Below are positions 35,517 through 46,006 of a DNA stretch of 64,000 nucleotides, in pieces (position 1 is the stretch's first letter; each line of letters opens with the position of its first letter). A program made the translations under genes and the position numbers. The notes beneath the pieces were generated by a model, which did no database searches, was not told the DNA's origin, and was given only the letters and a program-made list of their open reading frames with translations. Source of the stretch: Nannocystis pusilla (GTDB lineage: Bacteria; Myxococcota_A; Polyangia; Nannocystales; Nannocystaceae); contig NZ_JAPNKE010000002.1 of the NCBI RefSeq assembly GCF_026626665.1, forward strand, positions 4,751,168 to 4,815,167, given 5' to 3'.

Positions 35517-35625
35517 CTCACCCCCGCACCTTGGGGCGACCAGACCCCGCGCGAGCGACGACCCAGGGCTCGCGCGCGACGCCCGATCGCCGGCGCGGCC
35601 TTCATACTTTTTATAAAATGCCGCG

Positions 35626-37114
35626 ATGGACCGCCGACTCGTCGTGACCTGCGCGCTCGCCTGCTCGTTCGCCCTCGCCTGCGGCGGCGGCTCCGGAGGC
35701 ACCGACGCCGCGACCACCTCGTCCACCTCGACCACCGCGGCGACGACCGAGCCGAACGCCACCACCACCACGGGCACGACCTCCAGCGGCGACCTCACCA
35801 CCACCGGCACCACCACCGGGACCGCGCCGACCACCGACGTCACCACCGGGCCCGAGCCCACCAGCACGACCGGCACGCCCGACAATCTGCAGATGTCCGT
35901 CACCCAGTACGGCATCACCTGGACCTTCGACGCGCCGCGTCCGGTCGGGCAGTTCGTCACCGGCGACTGGTGGGTCGTCGGCCCCGTCACCCTCGTCTCC
36001 GTCGATCCCGCGCCGGCCGAGGGCCGCAACGGCTCGATGCTCGACCCGGTCGGCTCGCAGGACTACGACAGCCGCGCCGGCAACCACGCCGACGGCCTGC
36101 GCGTCGACTTCCCGCTCGCGGTCGAGGGCACGCACTCGCTCGTCTCGTCCATCAGCCACCCCGAGGAGCCCGAGTGCCAGCAGGGCAACAGCGACGGCTG
36201 GATGACCTACGACGGCGACTGTCAGCGCGGACCGATCGCGACCCAGGCGATCCTGACGGTCGTCGCCGCCGCCCCGCCGGCCGACGCCTTCCGCCCGCCC
36301 TACGCCGGCGCCGACAAGCCGCTCCATCGCGCCGGCGACGTGTGCTGGAGCGCGCTGCCGAAGCTGGCCCCGCCGGCCGACACGCCCGACCCGACGGCGC
36401 TGCTGCGCCACGTGGAGCGGCCGTGGGTGGATCACCTGCGGACGTGGGAGATCCAGCACGGCTGCGCGACGCTCAACATGTACTGCTACGGCCGCGAGGT
36501 CGGCGACATCGTCGCCACGCTGGCGGCCTACGTGCTGCTCGACACGCCCGATCAGCAGGAGCTGGCGCGGCGGCTCTTGCAGCTCGGGATCGACAACTAC
36601 GGCGTGCTGCAGGCCGGCGGCAACTGGGACGCCAACGGCGGCCACAGCAACGGCCGCAAGTTCCCGATCGTGTTCGCCGGCGCGCTGCTCGGCGACGCCG
36701 CGATGGCGAGCCCCGGCACCGACATCGGCAACGAGGACGAGATGACCTACTACGGCGAGGGCGACAAGGCGCTGTGGGGCCGCGCCTGCGACGACGACTG
36801 CTACCTGCCGAACGGCTGCCAGTACGGCGGCGATTGTCAGGCCGGCGCCAAGGATTGCCGCGACCCTGCCGGCCTCGTCGACGGCTGCACCGACTACCTG
36901 CAATTGTTGTACGTCGCACACGTGGGTCGGCGAGGCGCTGGCGATCCACGCCATGGACGCGAAGACGGCCTGGGCGCACGACGCGTTCTTCGATTACGTC
37001 GACCGCTGGTTCGCCGGCGACGTCGAGGACGGCGGCGGCGCCAGCAACGACTTCGTGGCGACGATGTGGTCGACCTACCGCGGCGCCCCGCCCACCGTCA
37101 CTGCGTGCCCGTGA
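35626..37114 (+). CDS. Thr-rich linker lipoprotein with large unknown domain, frameshifted
   Basis: ATG 35626 opens a lipoprotein signal (ALACSFALACGGG) and a Thr/Ser linker of about 65 residues. The domain that follows has a beta-rich first part (WTFDAPRPVGQF, TGDWWVVGP). An alpha part with GGNWDANGGHSNGRKFPIVF resembles secreted proteins in which an alpha/alpha barrel binds glycan; the function is not known to me. Near 36895-36905 the frame shifts by one and continues with CCTSHTWVGEALAIHAMDAK to a stop at 37112-37114. Without the correction the frame runs on into noncoding DNA. Confidence 0.65.
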
Positions 37115-37263
37115 ATCTCGGAGACGCGTGCTCGCTACGCGGCCGCGCGCCCGCGAACGTCGGCGGCCCCTTCCTGCACGCGCGTCCTCTCGGCCTCGCT
37201 CGCGTGCCTCCGCATCTCGGTATCTCGCGCCGTCGCGGGTCGCTCGCTCGTCCCTCCCCGCTG

Positions 37264-38198
37264 TCACGCCCGCTCGCCGCGGCGCAGCGACGGCGCCGCG
37301 GCCTTGAGCGCCGTCAGCAGGCAACGGGCGGCGTCTTCGGCCTCGCGGCGCCAGGCCATGCGCCACGGGCGACGCAGCGGGCCCGACGACAGCCGCTTGA
37401 CCACCAGATCGCCGCGGCCGAGGTGCGGCCCCGCCATCCACTCCGACAGCACCGCCACCCCCATCCCGGCGCGGGCGACGTCGAGGATCGCCTCCGTGAG
37501 CGGCAGCCGCTGCGCGCGGCCCGGCAGGCGGCCGCGGCCGAACACGCGCCGCAAAACCACCGCGTCTCCGCCTCCGGCGTCTCGGCGGTGATGAGCCGCG
37601 CCGCTCGCAGATCGTCGCGCGACAGCGTCGGCTTGCGCGCCAGCGCGTGCGTCGGCGCGACCACGAACACGATCTCGTCGGAGAACAGCGGCTGCGTGGC
37701 GATCTCCCCCGGCGGCACCTCCCCCGTGGTCAGCAGCGCGACGTCGATCGTCCCGGCGATCAGCGCCTCCACCGGCGCGCGCGTGTGCTCGACCGCCAGC
37801 GCGAACTCGAGGCCGGGCGAGTGCGCGGCCAGCTCGGCGATCGCCGTCGGCAGCCAGTGGTACGCCGTGTAGCACTCGCACACCAGCCGCACGCGCGTCG
37901 GCCGGACCGCCGGCGTTCGCACGCTGCGCTCGAGCGCCACCAGCTCGGCGAGCAGCCGCGTCGCCCCGGCCACCACCTGCTCGCCCGCCGGCGTCGCCTG
38001 CAGCCCCCGCGGCGAGCGCTCGAACAGCCGCGTCCCCAGCCGCTCCTCGGCGGCCAGCAGCGCCCGGCTGACCGCCGGCTGCGACAGGTGCAGCGTCGAG
38101 GCCGCCGCCGCGGTCGTGCCCGCCGCGGCCACTGCGAGGACCACCTGGAGGTCGCGGAGCTCGAGGCGCGGGCGCGGGATGGTGGCAATGCGTGTCAC
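37264..38198 (-). CDS. LysR-type transcriptional regulator, frameshifted
   Basis: From GTG 38198 the N-terminal winged helix reads LRDLQVVLAVAAAGTTAAAA then LHLSQPAVSRALLAAEERLG, a standard LysR HTH. The effector domain follows (VRLVCECYTAYHWLPTAIAE, AGTIDVALLTTG), similar to the MetR subgroup. Near 37543-37552 the frame changes, and the true C-terminus (LPLTEAILDVARAGMGVAVL, SEWMAGP) continues to 37264. It is divergent from a glutathione S-transferase gene, the usual layout for a LysR regulator and its target. Two identical 15-bp palindromes lie in and beside its start. Confidence 0.75.
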
Positions 38199-38202
38199 GC
38201 AT
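38188..38202. promoter_or_regulatory. Operator-like palindrome ATGCGT-GTC-ACGCAT
   Basis: A perfect inverted repeat with six-base arms that includes the LysR start codon. It is identical in arms and spacing to the copy at 38219-38233, 31 bp away centre to centre (about three helical turns). Likely a binding site for the LysR regulator, permitting autoregulation. Confidence 0.65.
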
Positions 38203-38218
38203 CGACTCTATACCGAAG

Positions 38219-38233
38219 ATGCGTTGGACGCAT
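38219..38233. promoter_or_regulatory. Operator-like palindrome ATGCGT-TGG-ACGCAT
   Basis: Second copy in the LysR/GST divergent region, 28 bp before the GST start codon. The T-N11-A rule for LysR sites fits the ends of the arms (ATGCGT to ACGCAT). Confidence 0.65.
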
Positions 38234-38260
38234 ATGCCCCCGCGCGCCATCCTCTCCGCC

Positions 38261-38937
38261 ATGCAGCTCTACGGTTCACCCCTCTCCTGCTCCATGGCCA
38301 CGCGCATCGCGCTCCTCGAGGCCGGCGCGCAGTTCGAGTACGTCGTGGTCGACGCCCCGACCAAGCGCACGCGCGACGGCGCCGACTACCGCGAGGTCCA
38401 CCCGCTCGGGCTCGTCCCCGCGCTGCGCACCGACGACGGCCGGCTCATCACCGAGAACGCCGCCGTGTTGCAGTACGTCGCCGACGCGCTGCCGGCCGCC
38501 GGTCTCGCCCCGCCCCCCGGCGACCCCGAGCGGGTCCGCCTGCAGCAGTGGCTGAGCTTCATCGGCACCGAGCTGCACAGGGCGTGTACGCGCCCTTGCT
38601 CGGCAGCGAGGTGCCCGAGGCCGTCCGCAGCTGGGTGCTCGAGAAGAGCGTGTCGCGCTTCGACTACCTCGCGCGCCACCTCGACGGCCGCGAGTTCTTG
38701 CTCGACCGCTTCAGCGTCGCCGACGCCTACCTCGCCACCGCGCTGACGTGGTCGATCGCCACCCCGATCGACCTCAAGAAGTGGCCCTCGCTGGTCGCCT
38801 ATTTGCAGCGGCTCCAGGCTCGACCCAGCGTCGCCGCCGCGCTGCACGCCGAACGCAAGCTGTACGGCGAGGAGCTCACGCGCCACGGCCGGCCCCTGCC
38901 CGCGTTCATGCGCCCGCGCGAGGCCACTGCCTCCTGA
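38261..38937 (+). CDS. Glutathione S-transferase, frameshifted
   Basis: ATG 38261 begins a GST thioredoxin-like domain (MQLYGSPLSCSMATRIALLE) with HPLGLVPAL and the glutathione-binding ITENAAVLQYVADAL. Restoring one A near 38577-38582 (ELH-KGVYAPLL) joins the C-terminal helical domain, which has RFDYLARHLDGREFLLDRFS and VADAYLATALTW. Total about 225 residues, normal for a beta-class or related bacterial GST. Probably conjugates or reduces electrophiles in the cytosol. Likely controlled by the divergent LysR gene. Confidence 0.8.
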
Positions 38938-39080
38938 TCCCGGAGCGACGGACGAGCCGCCAGGCGCTCACGATCGGGTAGACGAGCCGCCGCTTGCGGT
39001 CCCTCGTGGCCCTGAGCGACCATCGCCTGCTTCACGCACTTGCCGTGGGCTCGGCGGACGTGCTCGCGCGGTCGCGGCGA

Positions 39081-39100
39081 AGCTGTCCCCGGGGACAGCT
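39081..39100. repeat. Perfect 20-bp palindrome AGCTGTCCCCGGGGACAGCT
   Basis: Fully self-complementary member of the common element family. It overlaps the last codons and stop of the cytochrome P460-like gene on the minus strand (39100-39102 region). Confidence 0.75.
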
Positions 39101-39544
39101 CAGCGCGGCAGGTCGAACGCGAGGATCCCGTCGTCGCCGTCGTCGTGGCAGCGGGTACAGGCGTGCGGGTCGCCCGAGTAGACGACCTCGCCGCTGGTCT
39201 CGTACTCGGCGAAGAACCACGCGTCGCCGCGCTTCTGCATCGCCACGACGATGTGGGGCTCGCCGGCCATGAAGCCGTCCTTGACCACGATCGCGCCGTC
39301 CGGCCAGGCCGCGAGCGATCCGCCGGCGAGCGCCTCGACCATCACCTCGTTGATGAAGATCTCCACCTCGACGCCGTGGACGGTCGCGCTCGGCGTGCGC
39401 CCCTCGTAGCCGGGCGCTCGCGCCCACCCTGATAGTCGGCCGCCTGCAGCTCGTCCCACAGCGCCTCGGCGCTCTCGGGGTTTGGTTGCTGCAGGCGGCG
39501 AGGACGGCGACGGACCCCGCGAGAGCGGCGCGACAGACGGGCAT
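39100..39544 (-). CDS. Cytochrome P460-like lipoprotein, two frameshifts
   Basis: From ATG 39544 the signal MPVCRAALAGSVAVLAAC has a good lipobox. Two single-base breaks (near 39475-39482 and 39428-39433) divide the gene. Corrected, it reads PESAEALWDELQAADYQ-GWARAPGYEG into the frame with VHGVEVEIFINEVM, AAWPDGAIVVKDGF, GDAWFFAEY and the haem motif CTRCH. This pattern (an early domain, a DGAIVVK strand and one late CxxCH) is that of small cytochrome P460-type proteins. Periplasmic redox role inferred; the haem-crosslinking lysine of true P460 cannot be assigned from this reading. Confidence 0.65.
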
Positions 39545-39893
39545 GGCGGGACTACGACGCCGCGCGGGCGAAGTTACGCGCCCCGATCCTCGCCCCGGAG
39601 ATCGGCTGTCCCATGAGCCAGGAAGACCGGCGCGCGGGCCAGTGATCCGCAGGGGGCGCGCGGCGGCGTCGGGCCGGCCATGACGTCCGCCGCGGCGGCG
39701 CGTCGCCAGAGATTGACGACATGTCCCTAAGGACATCTCGCAGCGCGCCCTGCGATCGCTCGCGCGCGAGCGGCCTCGACCCTGCGTTGTCCCTCGTGAA
39801 CCGCGGCCGCGACCGCGGAGGCGACAGCTTCGCGACGGCAGACCCCGGCGATCCCGCATGCGACCGCCGCGATGGTTCGCATAGATTGGCGCG
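39545..39893. other. Intergenic region with palindromic elements
   Basis: About 350 bp without a gene. It contains a CTGTCCCATGAGCCAG copy near 39608 and a good ATGTCC-N4-GGACAT copy at 39721-39736. The promoter of the pectinacetylesterase-like gene should lie at its right end. Confidence 0.45.
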
Positions 39894-41324
39894 ATGATTC
39901 GCCGAGCTTCCCTTTGTCGACCACCTGCTTCGCGCTGTTCGCCTGCCAGGACCCCGGCGGCGGCGTCACCGAGACCGAGACCGCGAGCGACACCTCGACC
40001 ACCACGAGCACCGGCGGCCCCACCACCGACGCCCAGACGACCGATCCGCCGACGACCGACACCTCGACGACCGGGACGAGCGACGCCACCACGACCTCGA
40101 CCACGAGCACGACCTCGACCACCTTCGACACCTCGACCACCGACGCGACCACTACCGACGCGACCACCACCGAGGGCGTCGACACCACCACCACCACTTC
40201 GACGACCACCGACACCACCACCACCGAGGGCGTCGACACCACCACCACCTCGACGACCACCTCGACCTCGACCGGCGACACCGACACCGAGACCACCGGC
40301 GAGCCCTCCCCGTGGGACGGCGAGCCGCTGCCGGACGCGCCGCCGGGCGAGTGGCAGTGGGTGCCCTTCCCCGAGTCCTTGTGCCGTGACGGCAGCACCA
40401 CCGGCATCGCAGTGCGCTACGGCACCGCGCCTGGCCTGATGATCTACTTCCAGAGCGGCGGCGCCTGCTTCAACGCCGCCACCTGCAACCAGAACATCAA
40501 GACCTTCGGCCTGCCGAGCTACAACAACTTCGTCCAGAACGTCGGCAGCAAGGGCATCTTCGACCCCGACGAGCCCGCCAACCCGGTCCTCGACTGGAGC
40601 GCCGTGTTCGTCCCGTACTGCTCCGGCGACGTCCACGCCGGCGCCCGCAACGACGTGGTGATCCCGGGCCTCGCCGACCCGCAGCAATTCGTCGGCTACA
40701 ACAACGTCACCGCCTACCTCGAGCGCATCGTCCCCACCTTCGTCGACAGCGTCGATCACGTGCTCGTCACCGGCGAGAGCGCCGGCGGCTTCGGCTCGGC
40801 CTTCAACTACGATCGAATCGCCGAGGCCTTCCCCGACCGCGCGGTCACCCTCATCGACGACTCCGGCCCCGTCATGTCCGACGAGTTCATGGCCCCCTGC
40901 CTGCAACAGCAGTGGCGCGACCTGTGGAACTTCGAGGACACCCTGCCGGCCGATTGCGCCGAGTGCTTCAACCCCGACGGCGGCGGCATCTCCAATGTGA
41001 TCAAATACCTCGGGGAGAAGTACGCCGACCAGCGCCTCGGCCTCATCTCGGCGCTGCAGGATCAGACCATCCGCTACTTCTTCGGCTTCGGCCTCAACGA
41101 GTGCGCCGGCGGGCAGATGAGCGGCGCCATGTTCACCGACGGCCTCGCCGACCTGCGCGACGACTGGATGAGCGAGCCCGCCGGCACCTGGGGCACCTTC
41201 TACCCGTCCGGCATGCAGCACACCTGGCTGACGCAGACTCTACACCGCGGAGATCGACGGCACCTTGATGCGCGACTGGGTCGCCGACCTCCTCGCCGGC
41301 ACCGCGACCCACGTCGCGCCGTGA
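39894..41324 (+). CDS. Pectinacetylesterase/NOTUM-like lipoprotein with Thr-rich linker, two frameshifts
   Basis: ATG 39894 starts MIRRASL; the frame then shifts near 39903-39912 into a lipoprotein signal (TTCFALFAC). A Thr/Ser/Asp linker of about 110 residues is the longest in the window and includes a repeated TTTEGVDTTTT unit. The catalytic domain has the family order: MIYFQSGGACFNAATC, PYCSGDVHAG, VTGESAGGFGSAFN (nucleophile Ser in GESAGG), IDDSGPV and SGMQHTW with the catalytic His. Near 41235 the frame shifts again and ends FYTAEIDGTLMRDWVADL at 41324. By family a carboxylesterase that removes acetyl or acyl groups from polymers. Cell-surface exposed. Confidence 0.75.
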
Positions 41325-41500
41325 GCCGCCTCTGATACGGACCGAGCGACCGCTCGACGCTCGGTCTGGCCGCGCCGATGGCCAGCCCCGCGCGTGTCGA
41401 ACCCGCGGACGCATCCTCGGCCCCGCCCACGCGACGGGCGGGGCTCGTTCCCCGCCCGCCGGCGCGGGCGCTCGTGCCAGTCACCCGAGCGCCGATCGCA

Positions 41501-42929
41501 TCACGCCGCCCACAGCGACGCCTTGCAGCGCTCGAACATCGCGGTTGCGATCGCCGGGCTCGGCACGCCGCACAGGTGCGAGACTTCTGCGTCGGGCTCC
41601 GTGGTCGCCAGCGCGACCGTGAGGCGCGCCAGCTCGGCGGCCTCGGCCGCCTGCACGCGCGCGTGCGGCCTCGTCGAGCTGACCGTTCAGCCAGGTCGCG
41701 ACGTCCCACGCCAGCGCCGCGTGGTCCAGCTCGTCCTCGGCGATGGCGGCGAACAGCCGGCGCAGCGGCTCGTCCGCGGCCACCGAAGCCTGGTAGCGGG
41801 CCACCAGCGCGCCGAAGGTCTCGCGCACGCAGCCCTCGACCGCGTTCTCGCGCGCCAGCGCCTCGAGCGAGCGCACCGCCGTCGGCACCTCGAGCGCCGG
41901 CGACGCGCAGTCGGTCGCGGCCACGCGCGCGCAGACCCGCGAACCCGGCCGCGTGGCGAACCTCGTCGCGCGCCGCAGCCTCCGCGCGCTCGACCAGCGC
42001 CGCCGGGGCGCCATGGTGCGCGAGCTCGCGGGCCAGGCGCTCGAACGCCGGCACGCTGGCCGCCTCGAGGTGGTGCATCTCGTCGAGGTAGGCCACGAGC
42101 GCGCTGCCTTCGGTCCGCGGCGCCGGGCGGAAGCCCTCGGGGCGGCGCCCGGCGACCGCGCAGCCCTCGTCCGGCTTGGTCAGATCGACCTCGGTCTGCG
42201 AGCTCACCGTCTCGCCCTTCACCGTCACCACGTGGCCGTGGAACTGGTTGAGGCACTCGTTGAAGTTCTTCTTGGCCAGCAGCTTGTAGCCGCCCTCGAC
42301 CTCGCGCACCTTGCTCGCGTCGCACAGCGGGACGTAGCCGTCGAGCGTGGTCAGGAACATCGCCTCGACGGGCGCGTCGACGGCGCCGAACAGCGCCGCG
42401 ACCTCGGCCCGGGTGGTGATCGTCGACACCTCGGCGCCGGACTGGACCACCAGGTACGTCGACGTCGGCATGCGCCCGGCCCCGGGGGGAACAGCGAACT
42501 GGGCGAGGTCGCCTTGGCGAGCGCCTTGGTGCACGCCTTGGCGGTCTTCGGGTCCTTGCAGCTCGCGCCGAAGCTGGCCACCGCCTGCGAGTTCAACACC
42601 TTCCATTGATCGCCCTTGTCGGGCTGCAGCTGCGACATCCGCAGCTCGACGTAATCATAGGGCTTGGCCAGCTTCGCCTCGCCGAAGCGGGCGACCAGCG
42701 CGGCCGCGTCGCAGGTGTCGCCCGCGAAGTCGGCCGCGGTCGGCCCCGGCGGGGTCTCCGGCGCGGGCGGGTCGGCGGGCTCGGCGGGCGGCTCGGCGGG
42801 CGCGCTGCTGTCGGTCGGCGCCGGCTCGGGCTCGACCGTCGACTTCTTCTCGCAGCCGGTGGCGGACACGGTCGACGCCAGAGCAGCGGCGATCGACGCG
42901 GTGAACACGGTATGGAGGCGGTCTCGCAT
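41501..42929 (-). CDS. Ferritin-like-domain lipoprotein, three frameshifts
   Basis: From ATG 42929 (MRDRLHTVFTASIAAALAST) a lipobox ATGC and a Pro/Ala linker lead to a domain with CDAAALVARFGEAKLA. The frame shifts in a C/G run near 42488 into TSTYLVVQSGAEVSTITTRA. It then reaches a ferritin-like helix pair (LDEMHHLEAASVPAFERLA, AARDEVRHAAGF), shifts again near 41923-41933, and continues with GALVARYQASVAADEP and AAIAEDELDHAALAWDVA. A last shift near 41665 leads to the stop at 41501. The E-x-H-H-x-E and D-E-x-x-H patterns support a di-iron site. Function unknown; possibly iron or oxidant handling in the periplasm. Confidence 0.6.
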
Positions 42930-43057
42930 GTGGCGGCAGGATAGCCGGCTCGGCGGGCCGCGGGGGGCCGATGTGCGGCCGAAGGCGAGCCGCCGGCGCG
43001 CACGCGAGCGAGCGGAGCGCCACGAGCCGCGCCGCCGCCGGTCGCGCTCGCCACGGG

Positions 43058-43077
43058 ACATGTCCGAAAGGACATGT
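43058..43077. repeat. Palindromic element ACATGTCC-N4-GGACATGT
   Basis: Perfect eight-base arms, between the ferritin-like gene start and the Rieske gene end. One of the clearest copies; a good consensus reference. Confidence 0.75.
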
Positions 43078-43137
43078 GGTGGGGATCCCTCCACGCCGCG
43101 GGGACTCGCCGCGCCGGCGCTCGCCACCGGCCTGAGC

Positions 43138-44241
43138 TACGCCGTCCCGGGCGAGCGGGCCCAGCCGCCGTCGCGGTAGCCGCGGGCCACGCGGGTCACG
43201 AACTCGTAGACCGCCTGCTCGCGCGGGGCGAACACGCCGGGCCGAAAGCCGCGCGACGACACCCCGCGCTGCACGCTCGACCGCCCGCCAATCTTGCCGA
43301 TTGGTCATGTCCCAAAAGTCGACCGCGTACGCCGGCGAGAACCCGGGCGCCGCGATCGCGTCGGGGTGGAACAGCCACTGGCACTCCACGCGCGTGCGGT
43401 CGGGCGCGAGCGGCTCGAGCCGGTGCGTCAGCACGTAGTCGGGGTGCAGGCTGAGCAGCAGGTTGGCGCCGACCCCGTAATAAAACACGCTGCGCCGCTG
43501 CTCGGCCGACAGCCGCGGCAGCGGCAGGCCGCCGCTCTTGCCGTCGAACGACATCGTCTCGACGTCGGCCATCAATTGCATCGGCCCGCCGATCCACGCC
43601 CCCGCGCCGGCGTAGTTCTGGCCGCTGCCCGGCGGGCTGACGCGGCACAGCTGCGGGTGGATCAGCGGGCAGTGGTAGCACTCGTGGTAGTTCTCGACCA
43701 CGAGCTTCCAGTTGGCCACCAGCTCGTAGCTATGGGTCGCCGCGATCTGCAGCGACCCGAGGTCGTGCGCGGCGGTCAGCGCGTCGAGGTCGCCGAGCCA
43801 CTCGGCCAGCGGGACCGCCGCGCCCGACAGGTTGACGAACACGAAGCCGCGCCAGATCTCCACGCGCACCGGCACCAGCCCGCGCGGCTCCTGCTCGCGC
43901 CGCTGGCCGCGCAGCGCCCCGTCGAGCTCGTAGACCCAGCCGTGATAGGGGCAGCGGATCTGGCCGCCGCGCACGCACTCGCCGACCTGGACCAGCTCGT
44001 GGGCGCGATGGCGGCACACGTTGAAGAAGCCGCGGATCTCGCCGGACCGGTCGCGCACGAGCAGGACGCCCTCGCGCCCGGCGCGGATCGCCCGCTGCGC
44101 GCCGACCTGATCGAGCGCCTGCGCCCGACCGACGCACACCCACGCGTCGTCGAGGAACGCGCCCAGCTCCCACTGATGGACCGCCGGCGACACGTACGCG
44201 TCGCGCGGCAGGCCCTCGCCTTCGCCGAACGGCCGCAGCAC
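43138..44241 (-). CDS. Rieske aromatic-ring-hydroxylating-type oxygenase, frameshifted
   Basis: From GTG 44241 the Rieske cluster ligands are C76, H78, C97 and H100 (NVCRHRAH, RCPYHGW). The catalytic domain has the non-haem iron motif NYHECYHCPLIHP with the preceding VVENYHE. Near 43270 the frame changes and the end (GVSSRGFRPGVFAPREQAVY) continues to the stop at 43138. By family an alpha subunit of a ring-hydroxylating or choline/carnitine-type monooxygenase; no ferredoxin or reductase gene is adjacent. ATG 44291 (MDAPRSSP) would be a better start if one base is missing near 44270. Confidence 0.75.
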
Positions 44242-44386
44242 CTGGGCCAGCGCGGACGGATCGACCGGGGCGACGAGCGAGGGGCGTCCATCGGCGCTGA
44301 GAATAGTCGACGTCCCCCGCGCGGTCGAACCGACCCGCGGACCGCGGGCGCGAGCGTCACAGCGGGCGATCGGACCCGCGCCGGCG

Positions 44387-45836
44387 TCAACCTCGCTTGC
44401 CGCCGAAGCGGTGCGCGAACACCCCGGCGACCGAGAAGAAGATCGTGTGCTGATCGCGGCCGAGGCCGGGCCCGCCGTCCATGATCGCCGGCCCGCGGTA
44501 GAAGAACCCGTTCGGGCTGGTCGAGTGATCGTAGCGGTACTCGAGGCGCACGAGCAGGTTGTTGAACAGGCGGACGTTGTTGGTGAACGCCGCCGAGACG
44601 AGCGTCTGCGGCACGCCGAACATCCGCCCGTCGCGGTCCCAGAAGAACTCGGGCCGCAGCGCCATGTCCCACGTGCGCAGCTTGCCGAGCACGCGCCAGC
44701 GGGTGAACACCGCCCCGTTCATCCACATCTGCCACGGCGACAGCGGCAGGTCGGTGCGCGGGTCGGCGCCGACGTCGAACAGCGCGCCGACGCCGAAGCG
44801 CTCGGTGTTGTAGGTCGCCTGCGTGTCGGAGAACAGCCGCCACGCCCGCGGGCGCATGTCGGCCTGCTCCGGCCCGATCCACACGTACTCGCCGAGGTTG
44901 AACTTCTCGCTCGGCGTGAACGTGTAGCCGAGCATCACGCTCGGCGCCTTGTTGTTGTCGGCCAGCAGCTGCCAGCCGTTGACGACCCACAGCTGCACCT
45001 GGTGCTTGTCGCGGATCGTCTGCGCCAGCTTCAGCCCCGACAGGTAGTACGGCACGCTGTTGAGCTGCCACGTGACCGTGTAGTTCCAGTTGTACGGGCT
45101 CCAGTGGACGCCGATGCCGACCGGGCTCAGTTGCAGGCCGACCACCACCTCGGTGCCGTGGCGGCTGCGGAAGCCGATGTTGGCGCGCGAGAGGTGCTTC
45201 CACACCTCCGGCCCGGCGAACTTGCCGTTGGCCCCGCCCGGGTTCGGCTCGTAGGCCACCAGCGCGTCGGCGGCCGGACCGCCCTGGGCCGCGAACTCGA
45301 ACAGCGGCGAGAACCGGCCGGGGATGGCGTCGCGGCGGACGTACGCGACCGCATGGTTGAGCGAGAACTCGCCGGTGCGCGGCTGCACGCTGGTGCCGCG
45401 GTACACGTGGTTGTCGGGGTTGTTGCTGTTGTAGCTGTAGTTGACGTCGATGAAGCCGCCGACCTCCCACGGCTTGAAGCCGGGCAGGTGCGGGTCCAGT
45501 GCTCGCCCGCCGCCAGCGCCGGGTTGTTGACCGACGCCGCGTCGGTGCCCGGCAGCGCCTCCTCGACGCGATCTTCCTCGGCCGGCGCGGCCACGGGCGT
45601 CGCGGCGCTCGCCGGTCGCACTACCGGCTTCGGTCTTCGCGCGGGCACCGGCGCGGCCGTCGACGCCGGCTCGCTCGCCGGGGAGCCGCCGGCCCTTGCG
45701 ACTCCGTCGACTCGGCGGGCACCTCGATCGCCGGCGTCGGCGTCCACGGCGGCAACGCCAGCGCGCCCGACTCGCCCGCCGGCGCGGCGAGCACGAGCGA
45801 GACGAGCGAGGCGAGGCTGAGGATCGGCGGGCTCAT
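44387..45836 (-). CDS. Outer-membrane beta-barrel protein, two frameshifts
   Basis: ATG 45836 begins a signal peptide (MSPPILSLASLVSLVLAAPA). After a break near 45690 a short linker reads EEALPGTDAASVNNPALAAG. A second break near 45497 (EHW-DPHLPGF) leads into the barrel: FIDVNYSYNSNNPDNHVYRG, then about a dozen amphipathic strands with aromatic girdles, ending VAGVFAHRFGGKRG. The pattern is that of a BBP2-like porin of about 450 residues. The last strand ends in Gly-Lys-Arg-Gly, not in the usual C-terminal aromatic residue. Substrate unknown. Downstream, the Rieske gene follows on the same strand. Confidence 0.7.
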
Positions 45837-46006
45837 GGCGGTCGCCGCCCCATTCTGCGGCCAGATCGCGCCCCGACGCCAATCCGCGGCCGACGCGGCC
45901 CCCGAGCCCGGACGCCGAGGACCCCGCGAGCTCGCCCGCCGCCGGGGAGATCGCCCGTGCGCGCGCCGTCACACGCCCCGGCTCCGCGCCGAGGCCCCGG
46001 GCGCTC

